A stretch of DNA of 64,000 nucleotides from Yoonia sp. SS1-5 (GTDB taxonomy: Bacteria > Pseudomonadota > Alphaproteobacteria > Rhodobacterales > Rhodobacteraceae): positions 1,612,001-1,676,000 of the forward strand of contig NZ_CP151767.2 in NCBI RefSeq assembly GCF_038443705.2, given 5' to 3'. Positions within the stretch are counted from its first letter, which is position 1. Each line of letters begins with the position of its first letter. The notes beneath the pieces were generated by a model. It was not told the origin of the DNA, did no database searches, and saw only the letters and a program-made list of their open reading frames with translations. A program made the position numbers and the translations under genes. This document shows, in pieces, positions 42,675 through 51,891 of the stretch.

Positions 42675-45048
42675 TGGAAAACACCTTATGCAGATCGGCA
42701 GGCGGCGTCCGGGCCAGCCTGGTTGCCGGCCAGATCGCCGCAAGGGCCGCGGCCATCAATGCAAACAGCCCCAAACGCGCATAATCCACCGGAAACAGAT
42801 ACATCGGCAATTCCCATCCAAAGGCTGCCACATTGACGACCGCCAGCAACGCCCAGGCAAGCGCCAGTCCCAGCGGCAGCGCGATCAACGCCGATAGCGC
42901 CGCAAGCAGGACTGCCCGGTAAAGCTCCAACCGGCCCAAGGTCGCGCGGGTCATGCCAACGGCCCAGGCTGGCGCCAGTTGCGGAACCCGCATGGCGGCC
43001 AGCGTCAGCAGGCTCATCAGGATCGCAAACCCTGCAACAGCAAGGGTCAGCACATTCAATGCAGTTGTCACGGTAAAGGTCCGTTCAAAAATGCTGAGCG
43101 AAAATGCCTTGATCCCGGCCTGGTTGATGGTCTGGGCTGCCGGAATGCCGGTTGCGGCCTCAAGTCCTGCGACAAAATCAGGGACCGCCTCTTTTGCAAG
43201 GCGCAGGCCAAACCGTGTCGGGGCGATTTGGGGGTAAAGCGTGGCAAAGCTGTCCTCGGCGATCAGGGCCTGACCAATCGGATTGCCATAGTCGCCATAG
43301 ATGCCCGCAACCGTAAAGGTTGCCCCCTTGATCGTAACGGTATCGCCCAGCCCAAGCCCGCCCCGGCGGGCCAGCTGTTCATTGATCAGGATCGTCTGCC
43401 CGGCAAATGTGGTGTCCCACAATGCAGGCGCTGCTTGAAGAAAGATCCAGTTATCGCGGTACGTGGCATGATCGCGGGCGCCGAATATATCGGTGCGCTG
43501 CCCGCTGATCATGACCTCGGCGGATTGGATCGGCAAAACCGCGTCGACCCGTCCATCGGCATAGGCAATGACGGCCTGCGCCTCTGCCGCGGTCTTGGTG
43601 TCGACGTAAAGCTCGGACGCCAGACGCTGGTCCAGAAAATCGGTGAATGTCAGCCGAAAGCTGGACACCATGGTGGACACGCCAACATTGGCGGCCATCG
43701 CCAGCAAAAGCGCCATCAACGCCAGCGACAATCCCGGCAATTGCTGCCGGGTATCGGCCCAGAACCATTGTCCGGTGACAGACCGGGACAGTGCCCCGCC
43801 CAATGCCAGCAAACGGTCAAGGATCAATGGCAGGCCCAGCGCTGCTCCAATCAGCAACGCCGCAAGCAATACAAAGCCGCCAAGCAAACCATCCGCTGTG
43901 AACATCAACACAAGCGCGATGCCCAAAAGAACAACCGCGACAAGTGCCTGCAGCCGCGCGCCCCGCCCCGCCGCCATCGCCAATGCGCGCGGTTGCGCCC
44001 CAGCCAGCAGCGGCATGCGTGACAGTTTGTACAACGCCCCGCTGGCCGCAATGGCCGTACCGCCAAGCGCAATGGCCATGCCCGACACCCACCAGACCGG
44101 GCGCAGTTGCAGCGTGCCGGACACATCCGCCCCGTAAAGACCCCGCAATGTTGCCGCCACATCGGGCAAAAGCAGTGCCGCAATGACATAGCCCAGCGCC
44201 ACACCAATTCCCCCGGCGAGCAGGGCAAAGGCCGCCAATTCTACCCCCATCAGGACCACCAGCCGCCCCAAAGGTACGCCCAGCGCGCGCAAGGTCCGCA
44301 CCACCGGGCGGCGCTGTTCGAATGCAAGCCCAATCGCCCCGTTGACGATGAAGATGCCCACAGCAAAGGACAACAGCCCAAACGCTGTCAGGTTCAGGTG
44401 AAAGCTGTCGGTCAGTTGACCAATATCGGACCCGGCCTGCGCCTGCTGTCGAGTCAGATCGGGGGCAATGCCAGCCAAGGCCGGCTGTCTCTTTGGCTGG
44501 ACCGGATCAACGATCAGGGCATCAATTTGGGCCGCCTTGCCCAGCAATCGCTGCGCAACCCCAATATCGGTCACCGCAGTGCCCGGTGCGGCATCCGTCG
44601 AAATCATAACATCCAGATCGCCCAGACGCTGGGCTGTCTCGGCATTGGCGAATAGCTGCCCTGCCCCGGTCAGAAAGCTTTGCACATCCGTACCTGCGGC
44701 CATATCGACCGGGCCGATCCCCGAAGGCGCGGTAAGCGGATCAATCCCGATAATGCGCACACCGTTATACCGGCCCTCGACAACCGGGCTGACAAGCCAG
44801 CCCGCCCGCCGCAGCGCGATATATGTGGATTGTGCCAACGGCGTGCCGTCGCTGCGCACCAAGCGATCATATTGCCCCTCGCCCAAGGTGGCCGCCGCTG
44901 CGTCATAGCTGGCCCGGGCCTCGGCATTCACGGCCTGCACGCCTGACCAAAGTGCGGTCGCCAGCGCCAGCCCCGTCAGCAGCGTGAAAAGTTGCAAGGG
45001 ATTGCGCCACCAATGCGACAGCAGGGCTTTCAGGATCGTGCGGTTCAT
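42664..45048 (-). CDS. FtsX-like ABC exporter permease
   Basis: A 794-residue permease with duplicated MacB/FtsX architecture: an N-terminal span, a large periplasmic domain, a cluster of spans, a second periplasmic domain (about 500-640) and a C-terminal set of three spans. Relatives extract lipids or lipoproteins from the inner membrane or export peptides. The start overlaps the ATPase stop by ATGA. With the AttH-like exported partner, this points to envelope lipid or isoprenoid handling; the cargo is unknown. Confidence 0.9.
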   Translation of the reverse strand: MNRTILKALLSHWWRNPLQLFTLLTGLALATALWSGVQAVNAEARASYDAAAATLGEGQYDRLVRSDGTPLAQSTYIALRRAGWLVSPVVEGRYNGVRIIGIDPLTAPSGIGPVDMAAGTDVQSFLTGAGQLFANAETAQRLGDLDVMISTDAAPGTAVTDIGVAQRLLGKAAQIDALIVDPVQPKRQPALAGIAPDLTRQQAQAGSDIGQLTDSFHLNLTAFGLLSFAVGIFIVNGAIGLAFEQRRPVVRTLRALGVPLGRLVVLMGVELAAFALLAGGIGVALGYVIAALLLPDVAATLRGLYGADVSGTLQLRPVWWVSGMAIALGGTAIAASGALYKLSRMPLLAGAQPRALAMAAGRGARLQALVAVVLLGIALVLMFTADGLLGGFVLLAALLIGAALGLPLILDRLLALGGALSRSVTGQWFWADTRQQLPGLSLALMALLLAMAANVGVSTMVSSFRLTFTDFLDQRLASELYVDTKTAAEAQAVIAYADGRVDAVLPIQSAEVMISGQRTDIFGARDHATYRDNWIFLQAAPALWDTTFAGQTILINEQLARRGGLGLGDTVTIKGATFTVAGIYGDYGNPIGQALIAEDSFATLYPQIAPTRFGLRLAKEAVPDFVAGLEAATGIPAAQTINQAGIKAFSLSIFERTFTVTTALNVLTLAVAGFAILMSLLTLAAMRVPQLAPAWAVGMTRATLGRLELYRAVLLAALSALIALPLGLALAWALLAVVNVAAFGWELPMYLFPVDYARLGLFALMAAALAAIWPATRLARTPPADLHKVFSNER

Positions 45049-45701
45049 GCGACCTGCCCGGCGCGCAGGTGCAGCCTGCGCGACAGACGCCCCGCCAGTG
45101 CCATGGAATGGGTTACCATCAACAGACCCGCGCCGGATTGCGCCACCAGATCAAGCAGCAGGTCCATGACGGTCCCGGCGGTCTGTTCATCCAGATTGCC
45201 TGTGGGTTCGTCCGCCAGCACCAAAGATGGCTTAGGGGCAAGCGTGCGCGCAATCGCCACCCGCTGCTGCTGCCCGCCTGACAATTGCTCGGGATATTTT
45301 TGCAATTGCGCTTCAAGGCCGAGGCGATTGGCAAGCATCACGCACCATTGCGGGTCATGCCGGTCAGCCAACCGGGCCTGAAACGCAATATTATCCGCGA
45401 CCTTCAAACTGGGGATCAGGTTGAACTGCTGAAAAACCACGCCGACCTGCCCGCGGCGCAAACTGGCCCTGCCCTTGTCATCAAGTGCCGCAATATCCTG
45501 ACCGTTCAGTACGATCTGCCCTTGATCGGGCGCATCCAGCCCGCCGATCAGATGCAATAACGTGCTTTTGCCGCTTCCGGACTCACCAGTAAGGGCAAGC
45601 GTTTCGCCCGCCTGCAAATCCATACTGACCCCCCTGAGCACGGGAAACGGCCCGTCGGCGGTGGCATAGGTCTTGTGAATATTGTCAACGTGCAGCAGCA
45701 T
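45045..45701 (-). CDS. ABC exporter ATP-binding protein (LolD/MacB-like)
   Basis: A 218-residue nucleotide-binding subunit. The Walker A is GESGSGKST, the signature LSGGQQQR, and the Walker B LVLADEPTGNLDE; GVVFQQFNLIPSL is typical of LolD/MacB. It pairs with the overlapping FtsX-like permease. A VOC protein gene ends 27 bases upstream on the same strand and may be co-transcribed. Confidence 0.95.
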   Translation of the reverse strand: MLLHVDNIHKTYATADGPFPVLRGVSMDLQAGETLALTGESGSGKSTLLHLIGGLDAPDQGQIVLNGQDIAALDDKGRASLRRGQVGVVFQQFNLIPSLKVADNIAFQARLADRHDPQWCVMLANRLGLEAQLQKYPEQLSGGQQQRVAIARTLAPKPSLVLADEPTGNLDEQTAGTVMDLLLDLVAQSGAGLLMVTHSMALAGRLSRRLHLRAGQVA

Positions 45702-45728
45702 TTACCCTCGCGATCTGCGACAGACTTA

Positions 45729-46121
45729 TCACGCAGGATGCCGAAGGAAACCGCCGCGCGACGTTTCGGCGCTGATGAATTCGATCCGGTTTCCGACAGG
45801 ATCGGTGCTGAAGAAACGTATGACATCGGGCAAGGCCGTGTCCCACAAGACAGGAAAGCCTGCATCGGTCAGCAAACGGGCAAGCCGGTCGATATCGGCC
45901 ACCCGAAAGGCCGGATGCGCCTTGGTCGCCCGGTGAAAGTCCGGATCCTTGCCGAAATGGATTTCCAGCGCGCCGACCCGTGTCCAGAACCCGCCCCGGC
46001 CTTGCAACGCCGCCGGTTTGGCGATTTCGACCATTCCCAAAAGATCGCAATAATAGGCCCGCATCCGGCTTTCGGCGCCAGCAGGGAAGGCCAGTTGAAT
46101 GTGATCGAGATCGCCAAGCAT
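45729..46121 (-). CDS. VOC (glyoxalase-like) family protein
   Basis: A 130-residue protein with two beta-alpha-beta-beta-beta units of the VOC fold. Candidate metal ligands are H in DLDHIQLAF, H in LEIHFG and E in NRIEFIS. The family covers lyases, dioxygenases and resistance proteins; the reaction is unknown. ATG 46121 has AAAGGA upstream; longer in-frame starts read into the gap before the divergent thiolase gene. Confidence 0.85.
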   Translation of the reverse strand: MLGDLDHIQLAFPAGAESRMRAYYCDLLGMVEIAKPAALQGRGGFWTRVGALEIHFGKDPDFHRATKAHPAFRVADIDRLARLLTDAGFPVLWDTALPDVIRFFSTDPVGNRIEFISAETSRGGFLRHPA

Positions 46122-46255
46122 CGTGGATATCCTTTCGGTATGCAATTGTATACTAAATGCATCCATATTCCAGCCCGTTGATTTGACCTGACGTTTTTCT
46201 GTCTCTCCATGCTTGCGCCACATATGATGTAAACAAGCAAAGATGGGGGGTTGAG

Positions 46256-47431
46256 ATGTCTGACATTGTGATTTTGGGCGGTGCGCGCACGGCCATCGGC
46301 ACGTTTAGCGGGTCGCTGGCAGGGACAACGCCCATCGCATTGGGAACTGTCGTCGCGAAGGCCGCATTGGCACGCGCAGGTGTCGCGGGGCCGCAGATCG
46401 GTCATGTGGCCATGGGACATGTGATCAACACCGAACCGCGCGACATGTATGTCAGCCGGGTTGCGGCCATGCAGGCCGGCATCCCCGAAAGCACGCCTGC
46501 GATGAATGTGAACAGGCTCTGCGGCTCAGGCGTGCAGGCAATTGTCTCTGTCATGCAATCGCTGCAACTGGGGGATGCCGAATTCGGCCTTGCCGGTGGA
46601 TCAGAATGTATGAGCAGATCACCCCATATCGTCTCAGACCAACGCTGGGGCGCAAAAATGGGGGACATCCGAAGCCAGGATATGATGCTGGGCGCACTGA
46701 ACTGTCCGTTTGGCACCGGGCATATGGGTGTAACCGCAGAAAACGTCGCGACCGAACATCATGTCAGCCGCGCGGATCAGGATGCATTTGCCTTGCAAAG
46801 TCAGTCGCGCGCAGCGGCGGCCATGCAGGCGGGGTATTTCGAGGACCAAATCGTGCCAGTATCCGTCCGGCGCAAACGCGAGATGGTCGATTTCGCCGTT
46901 GACGAACATCCCAAGGCCACCACGGCCGAGGCGCTGGCAGGTCTGCGCCCGGTCTTTCAAAAGGATGGATCCGTGACTGCCGGCAACGCGTCCGGGCTAA
47001 ACGATGGGGCGGCGGCAATCGTCATGGCAACGGCTGATGCGGCAGCCAAAGCGGGCATTGCGCCGGCATTCCGGGTCTTGGGCTATGCCCATGCCGGCGT
47101 TCGCCCCGAGGTGATGGGGATCGGCCCGGTGCCGGCCGTTCGGCGGTTGCTTGAAAAAACCGGTCTGTCTGTTGACGATTTCGATGTCATTGAATCGAAC
47201 GAGGCCTTCGCCGCACAGGCCCTTGCCGTGTCGCGGGAGTTGGGGCTGGACCCGGCAAAGGTCAACCCCAATGGCGGCGCGATTGCGCTGGGGCATCCGG
47301 TTGGGGCAACGGGTGCCATCATTACTGTCAAAGCCATGTATGAATTGACCCGGATCGCTGGTCATCGCGCCTTGATCACAATGTGCATTGGCGGCGGACA
47401 GGGGATCGCACTGGCAATCGAACGGCTTTGA
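46256..47431 (+). CDS. acetyl-CoA acetyltransferase (thiolase)
   Basis: A 391-residue thiolase II-type enzyme that condenses or cleaves acyl-CoA. The active residues are visible: C89 in NRLCGSGVQA, H in GHPVGATG (about 346) and C in CIGGGQG (about 377). Biosynthetic (PhaA/BktB-like) rather than degradative is likely from length and motifs, but partner genes are absent. It is divergent from the VOC gene and converges with the Hint protein gene. Confidence 0.94.
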   Translation: MSDIVILGGARTAIGTFSGSLAGTTPIALGTVVAKAALARAGVAGPQIGHVAMGHVINTEPRDMYVSRVAAMQAGIPESTPAMNVNRLCGSGVQAIVSVMQSLQLGDAEFGLAGGSECMSRSPHIVSDQRWGAKMGDIRSQDMMLGALNCPFGTGHMGVTAENVATEHHVSRADQDAFALQSQSRAAAAMQAGYFEDQIVPVSVRRKREMVDFAVDEHPKATTAEALAGLRPVFQKDGSVTAGNASGLNDGAAAIVMATADAAAKAGIAPAFRVLGYAHAGVRPEVMGIGPVPAVRRLLEKTGLSVDDFDVIESNEAFAAQALAVSRELGLDPAKVNPNGGAIALGHPVGATGAIITVKAMYELTRIAGHRALITMCIGGGQGIALAIERL

Positions 47432-47447
47432 GGCCGCGCCGCGCTGG

Positions 47448-48509
47448 TTAGCCAAGGTCGACCAGCCGGGCCTCTTGCCTGGTCAGGGTCCGGCGGGCGC
47501 CGATCATGTGGTGATGGGCATCGGTCAGCTCTGGAAAGAGGGCCATCAACTCTGCCCGCGTCTGCGGGGCAAGCGCACCGATGGATTGCTGACCGGGGTG
47601 AAAACTTTCGCTGAGCAACCCCTCGGACCAGATCAGTTGATGGGCATCAAACAGTAGATGCACATATGTGATGCCCGCCTTTGGGGTCACAACGCGCACT
47701 TGCCGCTGATGGGTCAGATGTTTGGCGGGCACAAGAACCTGCGGTTCCCCAAAAAGATATTCGGCCTTCCAGTGATCAACGACAATACGATGCTGGGGCG
47801 AGACCCGGATCGGGCGGAGCGGTATACCGGGACCAAATGCATCTGCGTCAATCTCGATCGGGCGAAAGTCGGGGGCGGCGCGCAGGTCGCCCGCACTGAA
47901 CGTGACCTGCCCGGTCCACCGGACGGGTTGCAAGCCATTATCAAGCGTCCTGACCCGATCACCCACCATGATATCCCGCACCGGGCGCGGCCCGTCTGCG
48001 GTTTCAATCAACGTGTCTGCGCAAAAACACGGGGGCGACGCATAGGCAGCGTAAGGTGTTGTGGACCCGGTGGGCCCTTCTGAAGTGCCTGTGACCAGCA
48101 GCGGGGTATTGATCGGCGGAAAGCCTGCAACAGGGCCGACAAATGCCAGCCCTTCTACCGTCGAATAGGCTGCACCCGGGGCTGCGGCGTTGATGTTGAA
48201 CCCGATCAGCGTGTATTCATTGCCGTCGGGATCTTCGACTGTGACGGTATATTCGGCCTCAACCGGCGTGTCGTCGAAATAGTTGACACCACCGAATGTC
48301 TGGTTGCCATTGAGGGTTTGCGTGACTTCGTTATCCTCGAAATTGGCGTCACCATCATCAATGCTTATCGCAGTCCAGGCATTGCTGTTCAGGGTGATCG
48401 TCAGCCCATCCAGATGACTGGCATCACCCTGCCCTGAATTGCCAAGCGTCTCGCCGCTAGACACACTGATCTCACCCGCATCAAGCGCAAAGAGTGTGAA
48501 AATGGGCAT
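47448..48509 (-). CDS. Hint-domain protein
   Basis: A 353-residue protein with an N-terminal beta-rich region (about 1-160) and a Hint (Hedgehog/intein) module (about 163-310) beginning CFCADTLIETADGPRPVRDI, followed by VGDRVRTLDNGLQPVRW and the histidine stretch ISPQHRI-type (RVSPQHRIVVD). Such proteins are abundant in Rhodobacterales, often secreted with RTX-like segments; the module may self-cleave. No signal peptide is visible. It stands alone, divergent from the ArsR operon. Confidence 0.88.
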   Translation of the reverse strand: MPIFTLFALDAGEISVSSGETLGNSGQGDASHLDGLTITLNSNAWTAISIDDGDANFEDNEVTQTLNGNQTFGGVNYFDDTPVEAEYTVTVEDPDGNEYTLIGFNINAAAPGAAYSTVEGLAFVGPVAGFPPINTPLLVTGTSEGPTGSTTPYAAYASPPCFCADTLIETADGPRPVRDIMVGDRVRTLDNGLQPVRWTGQVTFSAGDLRAAPDFRPIEIDADAFGPGIPLRPIRVSPQHRIVVDHWKAEYLFGEPQVLVPAKHLTHQRQVRVVTPKAGITYVHLLFDAHQLIWSEGLLSESFHPGQQSIGALAPQTRAELMALFPELTDAHHHMIGARRTLTRQEARLVDLG

Positions 48510-48691
48510 GTTTCAGGCAACTCCGATCCGAATCACAACGATCTTGGCGTTATATCGTTAAGGAACGCGCAATCGCATATCGGGCGGCGCGCAGGGATCA
48601 TTCTTTGGGCAAGCGCGGCTGATCCGCGACAGGTATCGGGCTGCCTAATACAGCCACAGCGTGTATGTGATAAGCGATGCGCAGGTTTATC

Positions 48692-48735
48692 TTGCATTGA
48701 TACATAAGGCGTGCCTTATATTAGAAATGCCTTAT
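48692..48735 (+). promoter_or_regulatory. ArsR promoter and operator
   Basis: ATAAGGC-GT-GCCTTAT (48704-48719) is a perfect 7-bp-arm palindrome, with a third GCCTTAT half-site at 48729-48735. It lies between TTGCAT (48692) and TTATAT (48716), a plausible -35/-10 pair spaced 18. Transcription would then start at or near the ATG at 48727, so the mRNA may be leaderless and self-repressed. Confidence 0.6.
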
Positions 48736-49017
48736 GAAGACCAGTTTTCAGCGCTTTCGCACCCGTTGCGACAGAACATACTGCATCTTCTGACCCGCGC
48801 GCCGGCGTCGGTCGGTGATCTGACTGATCAGCTTGACGCGTCGCAACCTGTCGTGTCCCAGCACCTGAAGGTCCTGCGCGAGGCCGGACTTATCAGGGTC
48901 ACGCCCGACGGCATGCGACGCATCTACCGTATTGAAACCGACAGTCTGGAGGCGCTTCGGCATTATCTGCAACAGCATTGGCTGGCAGCACTTGGCGATC
49001 TTGGGCCAAAGGATTGA
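48727..49017 (+). CDS. ArsR-family HTH regulator
   Basis: A 96-residue winged-helix repressor: ALSHPLRQNILHLLTRAPAS, recognition helix ASQPVVSQHLKVLREAGLIR, wing TPDGMRRIYRI. No cysteine metal site is evident, so it belongs to the ArsR subgroup that pairs with SRPBCC (AHSA1) proteins. I start at ATG 48727; a GTG at 48661 in frame would place the promoter and operator inside the gene. The next gene overlaps as TGATG. Confidence 0.88.
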   Translation: MPYEDQFSALSHPLRQNILHLLTRAPASVGDLTDQLDASQPVVSQHLKVLREAGLIRVTPDGMRRIYRIETDSLEALRHYLQQHWLAALGDLGPKD

Positions 49018-49478
49018 TGATGATGCATGACCCTATCGAAGTCGTTGTGGTTCTGAACACCACCCAATCAGCAGCCTTTCAGGCATTTGTGACAGATGTA
49101 GGCCGCTGGTGGCCGGTCGCGTCCTTTTCCGTCGCAGGCGGGTCCGTTGTGATGGAGCCACGTTTGGGCGGACAGATCATCGAAACCGCCAGCGACGGCG
49201 CGAAACATGTCTGGGGACATATCACCGCGTGGGAAGAGAACCGCCATATTGCCCTGTCATGGTATGTCGGGGGCAAGGATGCCGTTCCAACCGATATTTC
49301 CGTGCGCTTTGCGCCTACCGATGACGGGCGCACTGGCGTGACACTGGTGCACGACGGATGGGCGGCGCTTGGTGCGCGCGCCGCTGACATCCGCAAGAAC
49401 TACATACGCGGCTGGTCCGCTATTCTGGGCGAGGCTTTTGCCGCATATGCCGCAGATCACTGTCCCCCGCTTACCTAG
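49017..49478 (+). CDS. SRPBCC/AHSA1-like protein
   Basis: A 153-residue SRPBCC-fold protein (AHSA1 type) with the typical start IEVVVVLNTTQSAAFQAFVT and the middle GHITAWEENRHIALSWYVGG. The ArsR-AHSA1 pair is a frequent two-gene unit in alphaproteobacteria; the protein may bind a small ligand or act in stress. Three in-frame ATGs occur (49017, 49020, 49023); the first overlaps the ArsR stop, with AAAGGA upstream. Confidence 0.85.
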   Translation: MMMHDPIEVVVVLNTTQSAAFQAFVTDVGRWWPVASFSVAGGSVVMEPRLGGQIIETASDGAKHVWGHITAWEENRHIALSWYVGGKDAVPTDISVRFAPTDDGRTGVTLVHDGWAALGARAADIRKNYIRGWSAILGEAFAAYAADHCPPLT

Positions 49479-49490
49479 AAAGGAATGTCC

Positions 49491-50114
49491 ATGTCCGACG
49501 TCATCATCTTTGGCTTGCCCCCCAGCAGCTATGTGCGCACCGCGCTGATGGTCTGCGAGAGTAAGGGGGTCGCGTATCGGCTGCAGCCGGTCGATTTCCG
49601 TGATCCCGCCTACCGGGCTCAGCATCCTTTTGGCAAAATGCCTGCGATGCAGCACGGGGATGTGACGCTTTATGAGGCGCTTGCAATCGCGACCTATGTT
49701 GATGAGGTTCTGGATGGGCCGGCACTGCAGCCTGCCGATCCCGTGGGTCGGGCGCGGATGCTGCAATGGGTCAGCGCGACAAATGACTACATCTATGACA
49801 GCGTTGTCCGCCACTGTGTCACCGAACGTTTCGTCAAGCCGATGCGCGGGCTGGAACCGGATACCGACCTGATTGCCGCCGCCCTGCCCCGGATCACCGA
49901 ACATGTCAGCATCATGGATGATGCGCTGGATGGATCGGACTATCTGTGCGGCGCAAAGCTCAGCCTGGCTGATCTGTTTCTGGCCCCGGTGATGCATTAC
50001 CTCGCCGCCACCCCCGAGGGGCGCGACCTGCTGCCTTCGCGCAAGAATATCGTGGCCTGGCAGAGCCGGATGGCCGATACGCCCAAGTTTGATCAGATCA
50101 ACAGCCTGGGCTGA
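49491..50114 (+). CDS. glutathione S-transferase family protein
   Basis: A 207-residue GST with a thioredoxin-like N-terminal domain (about 1-78; PPSSYVRTALMVCESKGV with the catalytic-site serines, HPFGKMPAMQ, YEALAIATYVDE) and a helical C-terminal domain. It probably conjugates or reduces electrophiles. ATG 49491 is chosen because AAAGGA lies 6 bases upstream; ATG 49485 is too close. It is the third gene of the ArsR unit. It converges directly with yaaA, the two stops being adjacent. Confidence 0.9.
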   Translation: MSDVIIFGLPPSSYVRTALMVCESKGVAYRLQPVDFRDPAYRAQHPFGKMPAMQHGDVTLYEALAIATYVDEVLDGPALQPADPVGRARMLQWVSATNDYIYDSVVRHCVTERFVKPMRGLEPDTDLIAAALPRITEHVSIMDDALDGSDYLCGAKLSLADLFLAPVMHYLAATPEGRDLLPSRKNIVAWQSRMADTPKFDQINSLG

Positions 50115-50894
50115 TTATCCGGCAGTTTCTGGATAGTCGCGCAGAAAGACCCACTTGTTGCCCTCTGACAGGTCGGGATCAAACTGGTAGCCGCCTGCAG
50201 CAAATGACTTGATATCGGCAGCTTGTGTCAGGCGGTTCTCGATGATGTACCGGGCCATTGCACCCCGCGCGCGTTTGGCAAAGAAGCTGACAATGCGGGG
50301 GCGATCATCCTTAAGTTCCATGAAACTAGGGGTGATCACATTCAGCCGCAGCGCCTTGCGATCCGCAGCGCCGAAATATTCCTGACTTGCGCAGTTAATC
50401 AACGTATCGGTATCCAGCGCGGCAGCCTGCGCGTTCAGGGCCTTGGCGATCGTATCACCCCAATAATCATAGAGCGACTTGCCCCGCCGGGTTTTGAGCC
50501 GGCTGCCCATTTCCAACCGGTAGGGCTGGATCGCATCAAGCGGGCGCAGCAGGCCATAGAGCCCCGATAGAATGCACAGATGATCCTGCGCCCAGGCCAG
50601 GTCAGCATCTGACAATGTCTTGGCCTCAAGGCCCTGATATGTGTCGCCATTGAAAGCCAGCGCAGCCGCCTTGATCTGGTCTGGCGCGGGGTCTGCGGCA
50701 AAGACCTTGAACCGGTCGCGATTGAGGCGGGCAAGATCATCTGACAGCCCCATCAGCCCCTTGAGATCCCGCAGGGTCAGATTGCGGGCGGTTTTTGCCA
50801 GACTGACGGCCTCGCGCTGGAACGCAGGCTGCGTGGTGGCAACCGTCGCGGGTTCCATATCAAGTGATTTTGCGGGCGAAATGGTAACGAGCAT
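50115..50894 (-). CDS. yaaA: peroxide stress protein YaaA
   Basis: A 259-residue protein of the YaaA/UPF0246 family, which in Escherichia coli lowers free iron during peroxide stress. Family marks are LVTISPAKSLDME at the start, YGLLRPLDAIQPYRLEMGSR in the middle and PRIVSFFAKRARGAMARYII near the end. A textbook AAGGAGGT lies before ATG 50894. No OxyR or iron gene is adjacent. Confidence 0.94.
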   Translation of the reverse strand: MLVTISPAKSLDMEPATVATTQPAFQREAVSLAKTARNLTLRDLKGLMGLSDDLARLNRDRFKVFAADPAPDQIKAAALAFNGDTYQGLEAKTLSDADLAWAQDHLCILSGLYGLLRPLDAIQPYRLEMGSRLKTRRGKSLYDYWGDTIAKALNAQAAALDTDTLINCASQEYFGAADRKALRLNVITPSFMELKDDRPRIVSFFAKRARGAMARYIIENRLTQAADIKSFAAGGYQFDPDLSEGNKWVFLRDYPETAG

Positions 50895-51247
50895 GACAAA
50901 CCTCCTTCGGGACTTGAGGGAGATGTATCACCGTCAGCGCCAAGGACCAGTCCCTGTGACGTTTCGGGTCAGGATGTTGGAACCAGTTAGAACTGTCACC
51001 GGGCGTCCCCGGCAGAGGTGTCACCACAGGCGTTGAGGGGGCAAAGCCTGACAGGGTGACGAACTTAGCTATCGCACCCCTGGCTGGCGTGCCTTTTCAC
51101 GGGCTTGGCCGTACGCGCCAAACCCGTTGAACCCTCGCGCAGCGCAGGAAACATCAGGAGCCCATGACGTTTTTTTCTTTCAAACAGTCCAAAAACCGAC
51201 GCCTCGCAAAACGAAGATCCATTACCTCTGTGTTGGAGGAAAATCTC
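50895..51247. other. intergenic region upstream of GFA gene
   Basis: About 350 bases with no supported gene. A frame that runs upstream of the GFA start from 51164 (TFFSFKQSKNRRLAKR) has poor ribosome-site spacing, so I treat it as leader. Promoters for yaaA and the GFA gene should be here. Confidence 0.4.
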
Positions 51248-51673
51248 ATGGCAACGCGCGGTTACTGTCTGTGTAAAAGAACAAGCTGGGTCTACCACGG
51301 GGATCAAACATGGGCTTGCTATTGCCACTGTGATGATTGCCGTCGAAACTGCGCGGCCCCGGTGGTGGCATGGTTTGGTGTGCCAATAGAAAATTTTGAA
51401 TGGACTGGCGATAAACCAAATACCTTTGAAAGCTCCAAAGGCGTTTTCCGACATTTCTGCGGAGCATGTGGGTGACCCACCGGATTTGAAGCTGACCATT
51501 ATCCGGGTGGAATGCACCTCTATGCCGCCTCGCTCGAAAACCCGGAGGCGTTTAAGCCAACCTTCCATGTCAACAAGCAAAGTCGGTTGCACTGGCTTCA
51601 AATGTCGGATGACCTTGATGCGTTCGAGGGCACATTGCTACACGCATCGAATGACCCGGACGGCTATCGTTAG
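51248..51673 (+). pseudogene. GFA (CENP-V fold) family gene with in-frame TGA
   Basis: Glutathione-dependent formaldehyde-activating enzyme-like protein. The first 75 codons include the zinc cysteines (GYCLCKR, CYCHCDDCRRNC, FCGACG) and end at TGA (51473-51475). The same frame then runs 65 more codons in good family sequence (PTGFEADHYPGGMHLYAASL and beyond) to TAG at 51671. So one stop interrupts an otherwise intact 141-residue gene with a strong GGAGGA ribosome site. A hairpin (CCACCGGAT with ATCCGGGTGG) starts 2 bases after the TGA. The position is normally Ser/Thr rather than Cys, so a nonsense mutation is likelier than selenocysteine. Confidence 0.8.
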
Positions 51674-51891
51674 CCTGACGCCGCCAAGTTCGAAAACAGC
51701 AGTATAGCCTGCGTTCAGGGCGCCGGTCAGTGTGAAGTTACGCGCAGCTTGTGCTGGCCGCAGCTCTTTCAGGGCGCCTGCGCGGATAACCACCCAGCCC
51801 CTGTCCGCACCTCCTCATTCTGTTTAAGGTGAGAGAGACATTCCGGGATTGCGCGCGGGTGCCATTTTTGCTTTGCCGCTGCATCAAGAGC

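Noticed and set aside
51473..51510. Selenocysteine insertion site in the GFA gene
   Set aside because: The hairpin after TGA is suggestive, but the codon replaces a residue that is not cysteine in the family, the loop is long, and no selenocysteine machinery is visible. Kept only as a question in the findings.
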